From positions 620,001 through 684,000 of the forward strand of contig NZ_CP094970.1 in the NCBI RefSeq assembly GCF_025790165.1: a stretch of DNA of 64,000 nt, in the 5' to 3' direction. The stretch is from Solicola gregarius. Its GTDB lineage: Bacteria > Actinomycetota > Actinomycetes > Propionibacteriales > Nocardioidaceae. Shown here one piece after another: positions 1-9,551 of this stretch. A model generated the notes under the pieces. That model had not been told where the DNA came from, did no database searches, and worked only from the letters and a program-made list of their open reading frames with translations. A program made the translations under genes and the position numbers. Position 1 is the first letter of the stretch. Each line of letters begins with the position of its first letter.

Positions 1-2899
1 GCCGACGAAGCTGAGCCATTTCCAGCGCCTCCGAGGCGCGCATGCCCTTCGACTCCCAGTTCTTGACGAACTCCTCGCCTAGCAGAACGTAGGACCAGGA
101 CACGTCCATCCGGAGGTGTGGTTCGAGTTGGTTGATCTGCTCCACCCATCCAAGCGCTGCGCGTTCCTTCCGACGTACATTCTCATCGGAGAGCGCCGAC
201 TGTGCCTTGGTCTCTACTATGAAAATCGAGTCCACGGTGCGGACTATGAAGTCGGGCGAGTACTGCGCTGGCATTCCGTCGGCCTTCAGGTACGGGCGAC
301 GCATGACCTGGTGGCGATGCTCGTGTACCTTGCAGAAGGCCTCCACTTTGGAGTCCTTCTCGGCCCAGAGTATGAACCGTTTCTCCAGACCGCCCTTGTG
401 CGTCGGTATGGGCAACTTCGGGTAGATGCACTTGTTGACCTGGACGCAGGATGTTGAGCGCACAGGGATGGTCTGTACCTCGGAGAGCAGGATGTGTCGA
501 ACCTCTGCCTCCGCAGCGGACACGCTCTGCTGCAGCTCAGTGAGTTGAGTCGCGAAGACACCAGCGATGTGCTGGGCCACGTCGTCCACCATGAGGACCC
601 GCCAGTTTTCGCCCTCGTGGGGGTCGAAGTCCCGGCCGAATAATCGGCGACGGATGTAGGTGTCCAGCCACCCGAGCACCATCGGCTGGTGTGCTTGCAG
701 GATCGGGTACTGGCTCGCAGACTTGAACTTTGCGGCGCTCTTCGTGATGTTCGCGCCGAGAGCATGGGTGATCCGGTTGGTCATCCGCGATAGATAGTCG
801 TTGTACCCGGTCGCCGTGAGGATGCCGCCTTCCACCCGGTAGTCCCCGTACTGAGTTCCCTCCTGTTGATCGTGGGAAGCGAACCGGTCACCCTCGCCGA
901 TCTCTCGGATGAGGACGTCGATCGGATACTTGCTGGCCCGCAGCGCCATCGGGTCGAGGCTCGGCGCATTCAGCTCATCGTCGGCTTCACGCAGGATCAC
1001 GGGGATCTCGAAATCGAACACCTGATAGCCGGGCTTGAGGTCGACGCTCTCCAGGTCACCACGCGGGTTCTTATTGTCCGCGTCATCACCGACGGTGCCC
1101 GCCAAGCCTTCGGCGAGCAGATCATCGTAGAACTCTTCAAACGCGGGGTGCTCGACCACGAACAGGACGTCGAAGTAGTTGTTCGGCTCCTGACCGTTGG
1201 CGATCCGCTGACGCGTCTCTCGCTTGAGCTCGTCGATCGTCTCGTCCCCGCGCCACATGAGCCGGAGTCCGCGACCGACGGTTTGCTCGAGCAGGATCGA
1301 AGCCTGCGAGCTGCGCAGCGGGACGATCACACAGATATTCGACACGTCGAAACCCTCGCGAAGCATCAGTACCGACACGATCGCCCTCGGCGACGGGTGA
1401 CGGTCGACGTCGAACAGCCGCTCGCGGATCGGCTCCCAGTCCTTCTGAGTCAACTCCCTCTTCTTGCCCGAATCGACGCGCAGCACGTCCTCGTCGCTCA
1501 TGCCGGTCCCATGGAGGAACTCCTCCACCAGCGGGGTGACGTTTGTGTCCTCGCAGATCACCAATAGCTTGGGGTGCTTGTCGGGGTCCGTATTCGCGAA
1601 CTGCTCCTCGAGTATGCGCAGTTTGGTCAGTCCGGCCTGGAGCATGACCCGTTGCCCCTGGGACAGGGCGACTACGGTGCCGTCGTCGTCCCGCTCCGCT
1701 CGAAAGTCCAACGGGAGCGCGGCGATCTCCTTGCGCTTGTCCAGTGCCAGGGACTTGACCAGACCGGCCTTCATGGCGCTGGTGAGATCGAAGTCCACCA
1801 CGATGTGCGGGAACCACTGACGACCCTTCTTCTTGCCGGTGCCCACCTCGTTGTACGGCGTGGCCGAGAAGTCCATCTGAATAAATCGCTCGCCCTTCGG
1901 TGCAGCGATCTCCAGCAGGCTCTTCTGCCACTCGACGTCAGTGGCCTCCCCAGAAGTGCGCACCTCGTGTATGTGGTGTGCCTCGTCGTTCATCACCATC
2001 AGGTCTGGCAGGTCGACTAGGAACTGCAGGGGACCGCCTCTGGCGAACCGCCGGTCCAGCACGTCGAGGGCATTGCCGGCATTGGTACCGGGAGTGAGCG
2101 GGAAGAACGACTCGACCGCGGCCTTGGGGTCGATGTCCTTCCCCGGCGCATCGACGTCGTCCACGCCTTCGATGAACGTGTCGTCCTCCACACCGGCGAG
2201 CAGGTGCCAATTGGTGATTGCGACGATGCCGCCACCGGTCACCTTGCGACCGATTTCAGCCTTGGTCACAACCGAGGACTGCAAGAACCCGAACACCGAC
2301 GTGCGGTGGTTGTCCGGGACGAACAGGTCGCGCTGCTGGTAGATGTCGCTGGTGGTGAAATCACGCTCGCCGTCGACCTCCTTCCCCAGGAACGAGTCGA
2401 GCAGTCGGTCGTAGACGATCAGGCCTGGGGCGACGATCAGGAAGTTGCTCGTGAATCGGTGATCCTCCGGCGTGGCCTGCTTGTTCAAGTACTGCCAGAC
2501 GAGCAGTGCGTTCAGTACCCAGGTCTTGCCGGTGCCGGTCGCCATCTTGGCGGCGTACTTCGGGTGCTTGTGCCGGCCTCGGGTGACCTCTCCCAAGCGG
2601 CCGCCATCCAGCAGCGCGTCCGGCGCTGCCGCCTGATAGAGCTCGCTCAGCGTTCGAGCGCCCAGGACCTCGTGGGCGTAGATGACGTGGAGGATCGCGG
2701 AGCGCTGGCCCTCGTGAAAGTTGAGGCGGCGCACATCGCAGTAATCCTGCTGGAACCAGAACCTAAGCAGCTCCGCGGTCGTTGGGGTGACCTCGCCGAG
2801 CACCTCAGGCTCCTGGCCACCCACCAGGTCCGGGACCTGCGGTTCAACCAGCTCCGAGATCCCGGTTGCCAGCGGGAAGCGGTCGCGCTGTTCGGCCAT
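1..2899 (-). CDS. res: Type III restriction enzyme Res subunit (C-terminus cut by window edge)
   Basis: One frame stays open from the ATG at 2899 to the window edge (966 codons), so the gene is nearly complete and only its end is missing. It is the helicase-nuclease subunit that, with Mod, translocates on and cuts DNA carrying unmodified sites. Visible motifs, in order: Walker A ATGTGKT at residues 120-126, DEAH box (NDEAHH) near residue 303, helicase motif III FSATP, motif VI QTVGRGLR, and a C-terminal PD-(D/E)xK nuclease signature (SPDF near residue 880, VETK near 895). The start overlaps the mod stop as ATGA, so the two are translationally coupled. Family membership is clear; the recognition site cannot be read from sequence. 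Confidence 0.93.
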   Translation of the reverse strand, partial: MAEQRDRFPLATGISELVEPQVPDLVGGQEPEVLGEVTPTTAELLRFWFQQDYCDVRRLNFHEGQRSAILHVIYAHEVLGARTLSELYQAAAPDALLDGGRLGEVTRGRHKHPKYAAKMATGTGKTWVLNALLVWQYLNKQATPEDHRFTSNFLIVAPGLIVYDRLLDSFLGKEVDGERDFTTSDIYQQRDLFVPDNHRTSVFGFLQSSVVTKAEIGRKVTGGGIVAITNWHLLAGVEDDTFIEGVDDVDAPGKDIDPKAAVESFFPLTPGTNAGNALDVLDRRFARGGPLQFLVDLPDLMVMNDEAHHIHEVRTSGEATDVEWQKSLLEIAAPKGERFIQMDFSATPYNEVGTGKKKGRQWFPHIVVDFDLTSAMKAGLVKSLALDKRKEIAALPLDFRAERDDDGTVVALSQGQRVMLQAGLTKLRILEEQFANTDPDKHPKLLVICEDTNVTPLVEEFLHGTGMSDEDVLRVDSGKKRELTQKDWEPIRERLFDVDRHPSPRAIVSVLMLREGFDVSNICVIVPLRSSQASILLEQTVGRGLRLMWRGDETIDELKRETRQRIANGQEPNNYFDVLFVVEHPAFEEFYDDLLAEGLAGTVGDDADNKNPRGDLESVDLKPGYQVFDFEIPVILREADDELNAPSLDPMALRASKYPIDVLIREIGEGDRFASHDQQEGTQYGDYRVEGGILTATGYNDYLSRMTNRITHALGANITKSAAKFKSASQYPILQAHQPMVLGWLDTYIRRRLFGRDFDPHEGENWRVLMVDDVAQHIAGVFATQLTELQQSVSAAEAEVRHILLSEVQTIPVRSTSCVQVNKCIYPKLPIPTHKGGLEKRFILWAEKDSKVEAFCKVHEHRHQVMRRPYLKADGMPAQYSPDFIVRTVDSIFIVETKAQSALSDENVRRKERAALGWVEQINQLEPHLRMDVSWSYVLLGEEFVKNWESKGMRASEALEMAQLRR

Positions 2900-4974
2900 C
2901 AGTCGACCTCCACCCCATCGATGACGACCTCGGCCTCGAACCCGAAGACGTCCACCGCCCGTACGCAGACCCGACGCTGCCCGGCCTTCTTCGGTAGCTG
3001 CAGATGAGCGGTGGTGACCACGCGCAGCGGGTCGTCGTCGTTCTCGGTGTTGCCGCGGTAATCCTGCCAAACCGAGCGGAAAACCTCGCCGTCGTAGTCC
3101 GGGTCGACAGCCCAGTACTCGATGAGCGCGAGCGGCTCGTCGTTCATTACCTGCTGCAGCGATGCTCGGTTCTTGTCGTCGAGGTTGATCGCGCCCGGCG
3201 ACAGGAGGACATAGTTGGTGAGGTCCAGCCTCAGCTCCTCGCCGTCAGCGACCTCCTTGCGACCGACCACCCTGGCCTCGAGGTACTGGAGGCTCGCGAA
3301 CCGCACGCTACCGGCCAGCTTCTCTGCCCCGCCCTTCTTCTTGAGGCGGTCGAGGAGGTCCGGCGGGATGACCAGGACCTCGAGGTTGTCGTCGTCGAGA
3401 GCCGCGATGGCCTGACCGATGCCAGCGGAAAAGTTCCAACCCAGCACGACGACCTTGTCGAACCCGCCCATCTTGCTGTCTCGGTAGCCCTGGGCTCGGC
3501 GCAGCGTCGAGATCGTGGTCAACTTCGACGGACTGTCCGCCACGACCAGAGTGCGCGTGTTCGGGAGCCGACCAAGACTGCCGTTGACGTTCTCCTCCGG
3601 CGGCAGCGGCAGCGCACCGAAGAGGTCGAGAACCACCTTCGCGAGGTCCCCTATCCGAAATGATCGGCCGAGGGTCGAGCGAGCCTGCTCAACCTGGTAG
3701 TCGCCGATCGCCTGGTAGAGGAATGGCTTGGAGTCGAGATCGATCATGCGTTTGCGTGTGATCATCGCGGCGGGCTTGCCCAGATCCGACACCACCCAGC
3801 GCCGACCTGTCTTCTCGGCCACCGCTGCTGTAGTGCCAGACCCCACGAAGAAGTCGGCGACGACACCTCCAGGAGGGCAGCTCGTCGACACGATCCGATC
3901 GAGGAGCTTTTCCGGCTTCTGCGTTGGGTAGTCAAGACGTTCCTTGGACGTCGGGCTGATGCGGTTCAAGTCCGACCAAAAGTCCGTGACTGGTGTTCCT
4001 CTGGCATCACGTAAGAACCGCTTTCGACTCAGCGATCGCCCAGTCGAGGAGAGCACGATCTCGCCCTGGTCGTACAGCTTCTGCATCGTCTCCTGCGAGT
4101 AGCGCCAATAGCCCTTCACTCCGAGGAACTCGTAGTACGGGTTGCCTTTGGCGGCTCCGCCTGGACCATCGACAGGCATGAGGCGATACCGCTCACCTGA
4201 GTCTGGGTCGATGTGCTTGTAGTCCCGCTTGATGATCTCATCGGTGTAGGGCTCGTAGGGAGGCCTCCAAAATCGATCTGGTCCCTTACCAAAGACCAGG
4301 AGACGCTCGGATACCCGCCCAAAATGAGAAGCCCCCTGGCCCGAATCTCCATGGGCGTGCGACCGCTTCCACGAAATGTCATTAACGAAGTTGTCCTTGC
4401 CGAAGATTTCGTCGAGAACGACCTTCACGTACGAGGCGACATGCCAGTCCAGATGGACATAGATGGTGCCCACCGGCGATAGCAGCTCGCGCATGAGGAT
4501 CAGGCGTGGCGTGATCATTGCGAGGTAGGAGGCCGTGCCGTCGGCCCAGGTGTCGGAGTACGCGAACTGCTCCAGCACCGTCGGCTTCTGATTGATCGTC
4601 GCACCTGGAAGCGTGACCTTTGTCCTGTAGTCGGCCTTTGAGTCAAAAGGCGGATCGATGTAGATCAGATCAATCCTGTTGCGCAGGCTCGGGTTCGCCT
4701 CGTCGCCGGCAAGCAACGCCGCCATGGCCAGGAGGTTGTCCCCGTAGATCAACCGGTTGAGGTCGGCGTTGCCCGCCGCTATGTCGCCGCCCGCCGTCTC
4801 ATGGTCGGCCCGCTTGAACAGGTCGGCTGCGACGGAGTCCTTCGACGGGATCACCAGTTCGCGGGTCTGGAGCGTGACGCGGTTGCGACCCTCAAGGCCT
4901 TCCAAGACCTGGGCCGCCTGTCGCTTACCGGCAGCGACGATGCCGGGCAACTGCTCGAGTAGGGACTTGCTCAC
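2899..4974 (-). CDS. mod: Type III DNA methyltransferase Mod subunit (N6-adenine, beta class)
   Basis: This 691-residue protein has the catalytic motif IV DPPF at residues 107-110 ahead of the AdoMet-binding motif FVGSG at 376-380. That order defines the beta class of N6-adenine methyltransferases, typical of type III Mod. It should specify the recognition sequence for both modification and cleavage and protect host DNA. The GTG start at 4974 follows a GGAGG ribosome-binding site. The stop overlaps res by ATGA, giving a two-gene unit. The C-terminal third (from about residue 450) is a separate region without methylase motifs, probably used for complex assembly. The target specificity region lies between the two motifs. 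Confidence 0.95.
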   Translation of the reverse strand: MSKSLLEQLPGIVAAGKRQAAQVLEGLEGRNRVTLQTRELVIPSKDSVAADLFKRADHETAGGDIAAGNADLNRLIYGDNLLAMAALLAGDEANPSLRNRIDLIYIDPPFDSKADYRTKVTLPGATINQKPTVLEQFAYSDTWADGTASYLAMITPRLILMRELLSPVGTIYVHLDWHVASYVKVVLDEIFGKDNFVNDISWKRSHAHGDSGQGASHFGRVSERLLVFGKGPDRFWRPPYEPYTDEIIKRDYKHIDPDSGERYRLMPVDGPGGAAKGNPYYEFLGVKGYWRYSQETMQKLYDQGEIVLSSTGRSLSRKRFLRDARGTPVTDFWSDLNRISPTSKERLDYPTQKPEKLLDRIVSTSCPPGGVVADFFVGSGTTAAVAEKTGRRWVVSDLGKPAAMITRKRMIDLDSKPFLYQAIGDYQVEQARSTLGRSFRIGDLAKVVLDLFGALPLPPEENVNGSLGRLPNTRTLVVADSPSKLTTISTLRRAQGYRDSKMGGFDKVVVLGWNFSAGIGQAIAALDDDNLEVLVIPPDLLDRLKKKGGAEKLAGSVRFASLQYLEARVVGRKEVADGEELRLDLTNYVLLSPGAINLDDKNRASLQQVMNDEPLALIEYWAVDPDYDGEVFRSVWQDYRGNTENDDDPLRVVTTAHLQLPKKAGQRRVCVRAVDVFGFEAEVVIDGVEVD

Positions 4975-5085
4975 GTGAATCCTCCCGCCAAGTACCAGCC
5001 TGCCAGCGAGTCTCCCGCTGCCCTGACCAACATCATGGCTGACCCTACCGACAGAATCGGGCCGCCGGGCTTGAACGCCCTGCTC

Positions 5086-6201
5086 TCATGCAGCCTCCTC
5101 GGACACAGCCCTCTCATTGACGAAGGAGATCAAGCTGCACACCAGCATCAGACCCTGAACGAGGTTCCGTCGGGTGTACTGCTCCGCGCTGACGGTGTGC
5201 GCCGTCGCGTGCCGATTGAAGGTCGTAGGGATCGCGTCGCCATCCTCGGCATGGAACTGCCGATGGGCTTGCCAGATCGGCCCGAGTGCGATCAGCGAGC
5301 GAACTCCCAGCTTCCGGTATTCGTCGTTGGTGCGACTACCGCTTCTGTCGGGCGTGAACTTCCTCTTCGTGTCCCGATCCCCCATGTACGAGGTCACGAC
5401 CGTGTCGGTCAACGACCCGACCAGTGCCTGGGCAGCGGAGTGGTGACCACCGTCAAGTGCGTCGAGGGCAGCGAGTCCGGTGGCTACCCATTCTGCGACG
5501 TACTCCGTCGTGCAAGCATCGAGCGCCACTCGGCAGTCCTCGGCAATCGCCTTCCACTCGTGTTCGATGATGGCGAGTCGGACGTCTGTTCCTTCAGCGT
5601 GGACCAGTGCTTCAGCGATCACCGTGCGCGGCACTACGTACAGCGCGATGCCGTCCTCGAGCACAACTTCCTCGACGGCCGAGAACTCTAGATCGTCGAT
5701 GCCTCGCAGGTTCGCGGGGTAGAAGGCGGTGCTGAGCTTCCTCGCGCTCTCGGCGAGGGATCGGAATGTCGCTTCGTGATGCTTGGCGATCTGGTCAGCG
5801 AGCCGCGAGACTGAGTCAGCGAACTCGGCGTTCCTGGCGATCTCCGCGAAGATCGAGTCCATCTGTGGCATCGCGCTCAGCGACTTGAGTGCGTCCGAGT
5901 TGATGACACTCATCTGCTTCGCCCACTGCGCCTGCGCAGCTCGGAACGGCTTCAAGGCTTCGGCCGCAGCAGTCGATATGCCGGTGAACGCGCTGAGGTT
6001 CTTGGTCACGGAGTCCGGGATCGCGACGGCCTTGGCGATGCTGGCCTGCGCCCTGGTCAGGCCAGCGAGGTCCGGGAGATTGAAGTCGAACTTGGGAAGC
6101 ATCGCGCCGTGCAGGTTGTCGAAGGCGCGACGCAGGCGCTCGCGTTGCTCAGGGGTCAACTCGACACTGTCATCTTCGTCATCTGGTTCTGGCGTCACCA
6201 C
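5086..6201 (-). CDS. Unrecognised protein upstream of the restriction-modification pair; possible HEPN-like C-terminus
   Basis: I do not recognise this family with confidence. The frame runs upstream through the tRNA gene, which cannot be coding, so the start must lie inside. GTG codons at 6207, 6201 and 6198 precede a run of acidic residues and are the best candidates; ATG at 6102 is an alternative. The middle is helical and alanine-rich. The C-terminus contains NRHATAH followed by YTRRN and a hydrophobic helix. This resembles the Rx4-6H signature of HEPN RNases and abortive-infection proteins, though the spacing is not canonical. It lies 111 bp upstream of mod on the same strand, so it may be an extra defence or regulatory component. 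Function is unproven. Confidence 0.6.
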   Translation of the reverse strand: MVTPEPDDEDDSVELTPEQRERLRRAFDNLHGAMLPKFDFNLPDLAGLTRAQASIAKAVAIPDSVTKNLSAFTGISTAAAEALKPFRAAQAQWAKQMSVINSDALKSLSAMPQMDSIFAEIARNAEFADSVSRLADQIAKHHEATFRSLAESARKLSTAFYPANLRGIDDLEFSAVEEVVLEDGIALYVVPRTVIAEALVHAEGTDVRLAIIEHEWKAIAEDCRVALDACTTEYVAEWVATGLAALDALDGGHHSAAQALVGSLTDTVVTSYMGDRDTKRKFTPDRSGSRTNDEYRKLGVRSLIALGPIWQAHRQFHAEDGDAIPTTFNRHATAHTVSAEQYTRRNLVQGLMLVCSLISFVNERAVSEEAA

Positions 6202-6302
6202 TGGCACCCCACAGACGCTACGTGGATCTGAGCCAAGGTACCCCAGTTCTTCGCAAACTGTCAGGGATTTTGTCAGTGTCTGGTCTGACTCGAGGACAAA
6301 CT

Positions 6303-6345
6303 GAAGGCCCTCCAACTCAGCGTTTCTGCTGGTCAGAGGGCCTTC
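6303..6345 (-). terminator. Hairpin immediately after the initiator tRNA
   Basis: The arms GAAGGCCCTC (6303-6312) and GAGGGCCTTC (6336-6345) are perfectly complementary over 10 bp with a 23-nt loop. The hairpin starts two bases after the tRNA 3' end. On the transcribed strand it is followed by a short T-containing stretch (AGTTTGTCC) rather than a strong U-tract. It most likely terminates tRNA transcription and may also lie inside an island attachment region. Confidence 0.65.
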
Positions 6346-6347
6346 TG

Positions 6348-6424
6348 TGGTAGCGGGGGCAGGATTTGAACCTGCGACCTCTGGGTTATGAGCCCAGCGA
6401 GCTACCGAACTGCTCCACCCCGCG
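6348..6424 (-). tRNA. tRNA-fMet (CAT anticodon)
   Basis: The minus strand folds into a complete 77-nt cloverleaf including an encoded CCA. The anticodon loop is CTCATAA on a CTGGG/CCCAG stem, whose three consecutive G-C pairs mark initiator tRNAs. The first acceptor pair is a C-T mismatch, as expected for an initiator that must not bind elongation factor Tu. The T-loop is TTCAAAT. The gene's 3' end faces the restriction-modification block, the usual orientation for integration of mobile DNA at a tRNA gene. Confidence 0.96.
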
Positions 6425-6485
6425 TCGCCTCCGCAACTATAGGGGGCCGGGCATCCGCTAATCAAATCGGGCCGGTGACCGGCGG

Positions 6486-9464
6486 TCAGCCGCCGGCGGA
6501 GTCGCCCGAATCGCCTTCGTTTCCGCCGTTCTCGCCGTTCGAGCCGCCGTCGGGTGGCTGCTCGCCGTCCATCAGCGCCTTGGCCTGCTCGAGCAGCCTC
6601 CCGGCCTTGTCGTTCAGCGTCTGGTACCTCGACAGGTCGCCGTCGTCGAGCGCGGCCTGCGCATCCGAGAACGCCTGCACGGCTTGGTCGACCAGGTCAC
6701 GCGCCGTCGCTTCGACGTCGGGCGGCGTGTTCGTACCCGAGTCGTCATCGCCGTCGGTGTCGGTGTCGGGTCCGATGCCCAGCGCGTCGCGGAGCGCCTC
6801 GTCGAGGTCCTTGCCGGATCCGACGTCCTCGCCGAACGACGCGACCACGAGCTGCAGCACGGGATACGAGCCCGAGGTGCCGGTGTTCTGGGTGTACACC
6901 GGTTGCACGTACAGCAGCGCGTCGCCGATCGGCAACGACAGCAGGTTGCCGTACAACACCTCGACGCTGCTGTTGTTGGTGAAGCTGAGCAGCTTGCCGC
7001 GGACACCGTCGTCGTTCGCGAACGTGTTGTCCATCTGGTTCGGGCCGGGGATCTGTTGCTCACTGGACAGCTGCAGTATCTGGAACGAACCGTAGTTCTT
7101 GCTCGTCGCCTCCGAGTCGACCGACATGAACGCACCGAGGTTCTCCCGGTTGTTCGGCACGTACACGCTGGTGAGCGAGAAGTTCGGCGTCTTCTCACCC
7201 GGTCGCGCCATCGACAGGTAGTACGGCGGCTGCTTCTCGCCCGTCGAGGACGTCGGGTCCTGGGGTACGACCCACCGCTCGTCGTCCTGGTAGAACGTGT
7301 CTGCATCCGTGACGTGGTAGCGCTCGAGCACGTCGCGCTGCAGCTTGTACAGGTCGACCGGGTACCGCAGATGCTCCATCAGCGTCTCGGGGATCTCGGA
7401 CTTCGGCTTCACGATGTCCGGGAACGTCTTCATCCACGCATCGAGCAACGGATCCTCGGTGTCCCACTGGTACATGTCGACCGTGCCGTCGTACGCGTCG
7501 ACGACGGCCTTGACCGAGTTACGTACGTAGTTGACCTGATCGGTGGGCAACGCCTCCTGCGCACCGGTGTTGGTCAGCGTGTCGGAGGTCGCCTCCTCCA
7601 TCGAGCGCTTCTCGGAGAGCGGGTAGTCGTCGCTGGTGGTGTAGCCGTCGACGATCCAGACGACACGGCCGTCGACGACGGCCGGGTACGGGTCGCCGTC
7701 GACCTCGAGCCACGGCGCGACCTTCTCGACGCGGTGACGCGGATCGCGGTCGTAGAGGATCTTCGAGTCGGAGTTCACCCGGCCGGACAACAAGATATTG
7801 GGCTCGCCGAACTTCGCGGCGTACAACAGCTGGCGGAACGTACTGCCGACCTCGACGCCGCCCTTGCCGTCGTAGGTGTTCTGCGTCGACGACTCGGTGT
7901 CGTCCTCTCCCCCGCCGGTGGGGATGTCGATCTCGACCGGGTTCGTACCCTCAGGCGCACCGACGATCGAGTAGTCCGGTCCGCCGCCGCTGCTTCCGAA
8001 CGCCTCGCCGTAGTAGATCCGCGGTGGCTTCTTGAATTCGAACTCTCCGCGCGGAGGGATGTCCTGCTCGACCCAGACCGGCTCGCCCTCCGCGTTGACC
8101 TGGTTGCCGCGCGCGGCGATGACGCCGTAGCCGTGCGTATAGACGGTGTGGTCGCCGGTCCAGGTGCGCTGGCTGTCCTGCAGGCCGCTCAGGTCGAGCT
8201 CGCGGGCAGCGATCACGAGGTCCTGAGGCTGGTCGCTCTCGTCGATCGTGTAACGGTCGATGTCGAGCGTGTCGGGCACCGTGTAGTAGCCGCGCACCTG
8301 CTGCAGCTGCTCGAACGCCGGCGCGACGAGGGTGGGGTCGAGCAACCGCGTCGACACCCGGGTCTCAGACGACTCGCGTAGCTCGGCCGAGTCGACGGTC
8401 GTGGTCGCGTCGTAGTCCTCGACCTGCACCTGGCCGATGTCGTACGCGTCACGCGTCGCCGTGATGTTCTTCTCGATGTACGGCGACTCCTTGTCCTGCT
8501 CGGACGGCTTCACCTGGAACGACTGCATGATGGCCGGCCAGATGCCGCCGATCAGGATCGAGGAGAGCAGCAGCAGACCGACGCCGATGCCCGGCAGCAT
8601 CCACGAACCGCGTACGGCGTTGACGAAGAACAGGATCGCGCAGATCAGGGCGATCACGATCAGGATGTTCTTGCTCGGGATACGTGCGTGCGCGTCGGTG
8701 TACGAGATGCCCGTGTGCAGTGAGCCGTCGGCGGTCGCGAAGCCGTACCGGTCGAGCCAGTACGCGAACGCCTTCAGCAGCATGAAGACTCCGATCATGA
8801 TCGACAGATGGACGCGAGCCGCCGTCGATACCTTGCTGACCCTCGCCTGGAACGAGATCGCGCCGTAGAGGTAGTAGACCAACGCGGTCAGGATCATCGC
8901 CACGATCAACAGCGCGAAGCCGTACGACGCGAGGAAGCGGAACCACGGGTAGTCGAAGACGAAGAAGCCGATGTCCTTACCGAAGTACTCGTCGTCCTGG
9001 CCGAAGGAGCCGCCATTGCGCCACAGCAGGTACGTCTCCCACTTGCCGACCGCGACGGCTCCGGAGAAGCCGACCAGCGCGATGCCGAGCACGATGAACA
9101 ACGGCTTGCGGACGGGGTCGATGCCGTCGCGATAGCGCGCGACCGGATCGCTGATGCGCGCCTGACCCGCAAGGGGGGGCCGACAGCGGTACGCGAGGTA
9201 CACACTGCCGAGCACGACTCCGGCGAAGACCAGACCGAAGATGAGGAACAACACCACCCGCGTACCGAGCAGCGTCGAGTAGACCGAGCCGTAGTCGAGC
9301 GCCTGGAACCACAGCCGGTCGGTCCAGATGCCGGTGAAGATCGACGCGAGGAAAATGAGCACCGCAAGCGTGATGATCGTCGGGATCAGCACTCTGCGAC
9401 CGCGGCCGGTGGATGCGGGCGGCTCCTCGTCGCTCTTCGAACCCGCTGCGAATCCGTCGCTCAC
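6486..9464 (-). CDS. UPF0182 family integral membrane protein
   Basis: This 992-residue protein is typical of the actinobacterial UPF0182 family (Rv3193c-like, usually about 1000 residues). The N-terminal third has about seven hydrophobic helices, starting at residues 26-46 after a short charged tail. The rest is a large, mostly non-membrane region rich in acidic residues. It ends with a low-complexity Gly/Asn/Asp/Ser tail. The GTG start at 9464 follows AGGAGAG. The biochemical role of the family is unknown. Its position beside the PDZ/Lon-like protease and the divergent zincin matches other actinobacteria. Long open frames on the opposite strand here are GC-bias shadows. Confidence 0.95.
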   Translation of the reverse strand: MSDGFAAGSKSDEEPPASTGRGRRVLIPTIITLAVLIFLASIFTGIWTDRLWFQALDYGSVYSTLLGTRVVLFLIFGLVFAGVVLGSVYLAYRCRPPLAGQARISDPVARYRDGIDPVRKPLFIVLGIALVGFSGAVAVGKWETYLLWRNGGSFGQDDEYFGKDIGFFVFDYPWFRFLASYGFALLIVAMILTALVYYLYGAISFQARVSKVSTAARVHLSIMIGVFMLLKAFAYWLDRYGFATADGSLHTGISYTDAHARIPSKNILIVIALICAILFFVNAVRGSWMLPGIGVGLLLLSSILIGGIWPAIMQSFQVKPSEQDKESPYIEKNITATRDAYDIGQVQVEDYDATTTVDSAELRESSETRVSTRLLDPTLVAPAFEQLQQVRGYYTVPDTLDIDRYTIDESDQPQDLVIAARELDLSGLQDSQRTWTGDHTVYTHGYGVIAARGNQVNAEGEPVWVEQDIPPRGEFEFKKPPRIYYGEAFGSSGGGPDYSIVGAPEGTNPVEIDIPTGGGEDDTESSTQNTYDGKGGVEVGSTFRQLLYAAKFGEPNILLSGRVNSDSKILYDRDPRHRVEKVAPWLEVDGDPYPAVVDGRVVWIVDGYTTSDDYPLSEKRSMEEATSDTLTNTGAQEALPTDQVNYVRNSVKAVVDAYDGTVDMYQWDTEDPLLDAWMKTFPDIVKPKSEIPETLMEHLRYPVDLYKLQRDVLERYHVTDADTFYQDDERWVVPQDPTSSTGEKQPPYYLSMARPGEKTPNFSLTSVYVPNNRENLGAFMSVDSEATSKNYGSFQILQLSSEQQIPGPNQMDNTFANDDGVRGKLLSFTNNSSVEVLYGNLLSLPIGDALLYVQPVYTQNTGTSGSYPVLQLVVASFGEDVGSGKDLDEALRDALGIGPDTDTDGDDDSGTNTPPDVEATARDLVDQAVQAFSDAQAALDDGDLSRYQTLNDKAGRLLEQAKALMDGEQPPDGGSNGENGGNEGDSGDSAGG

Positions 9465-9551
9465 GTCTCTCCTCGTATTGGCGACTCATTTGTCAGGTAC
9501 TGCCGATCGATGACCCGGGCGCAGACACGCGGTCGGCGACCCGGGCACCTC

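Noticed and set aside
5086-6465. Start at 6465 for the gene upstream of mod
   Set aside because: That start places the initiator tRNA gene inside the coding sequence.
6684-8381. 565-codon open frame opposite UPF0182
   Set aside because: Shadow of the strong GC bias in the real gene; no ribosome-binding site, no family similarity, low-complexity Val/Asp/Arg composition.
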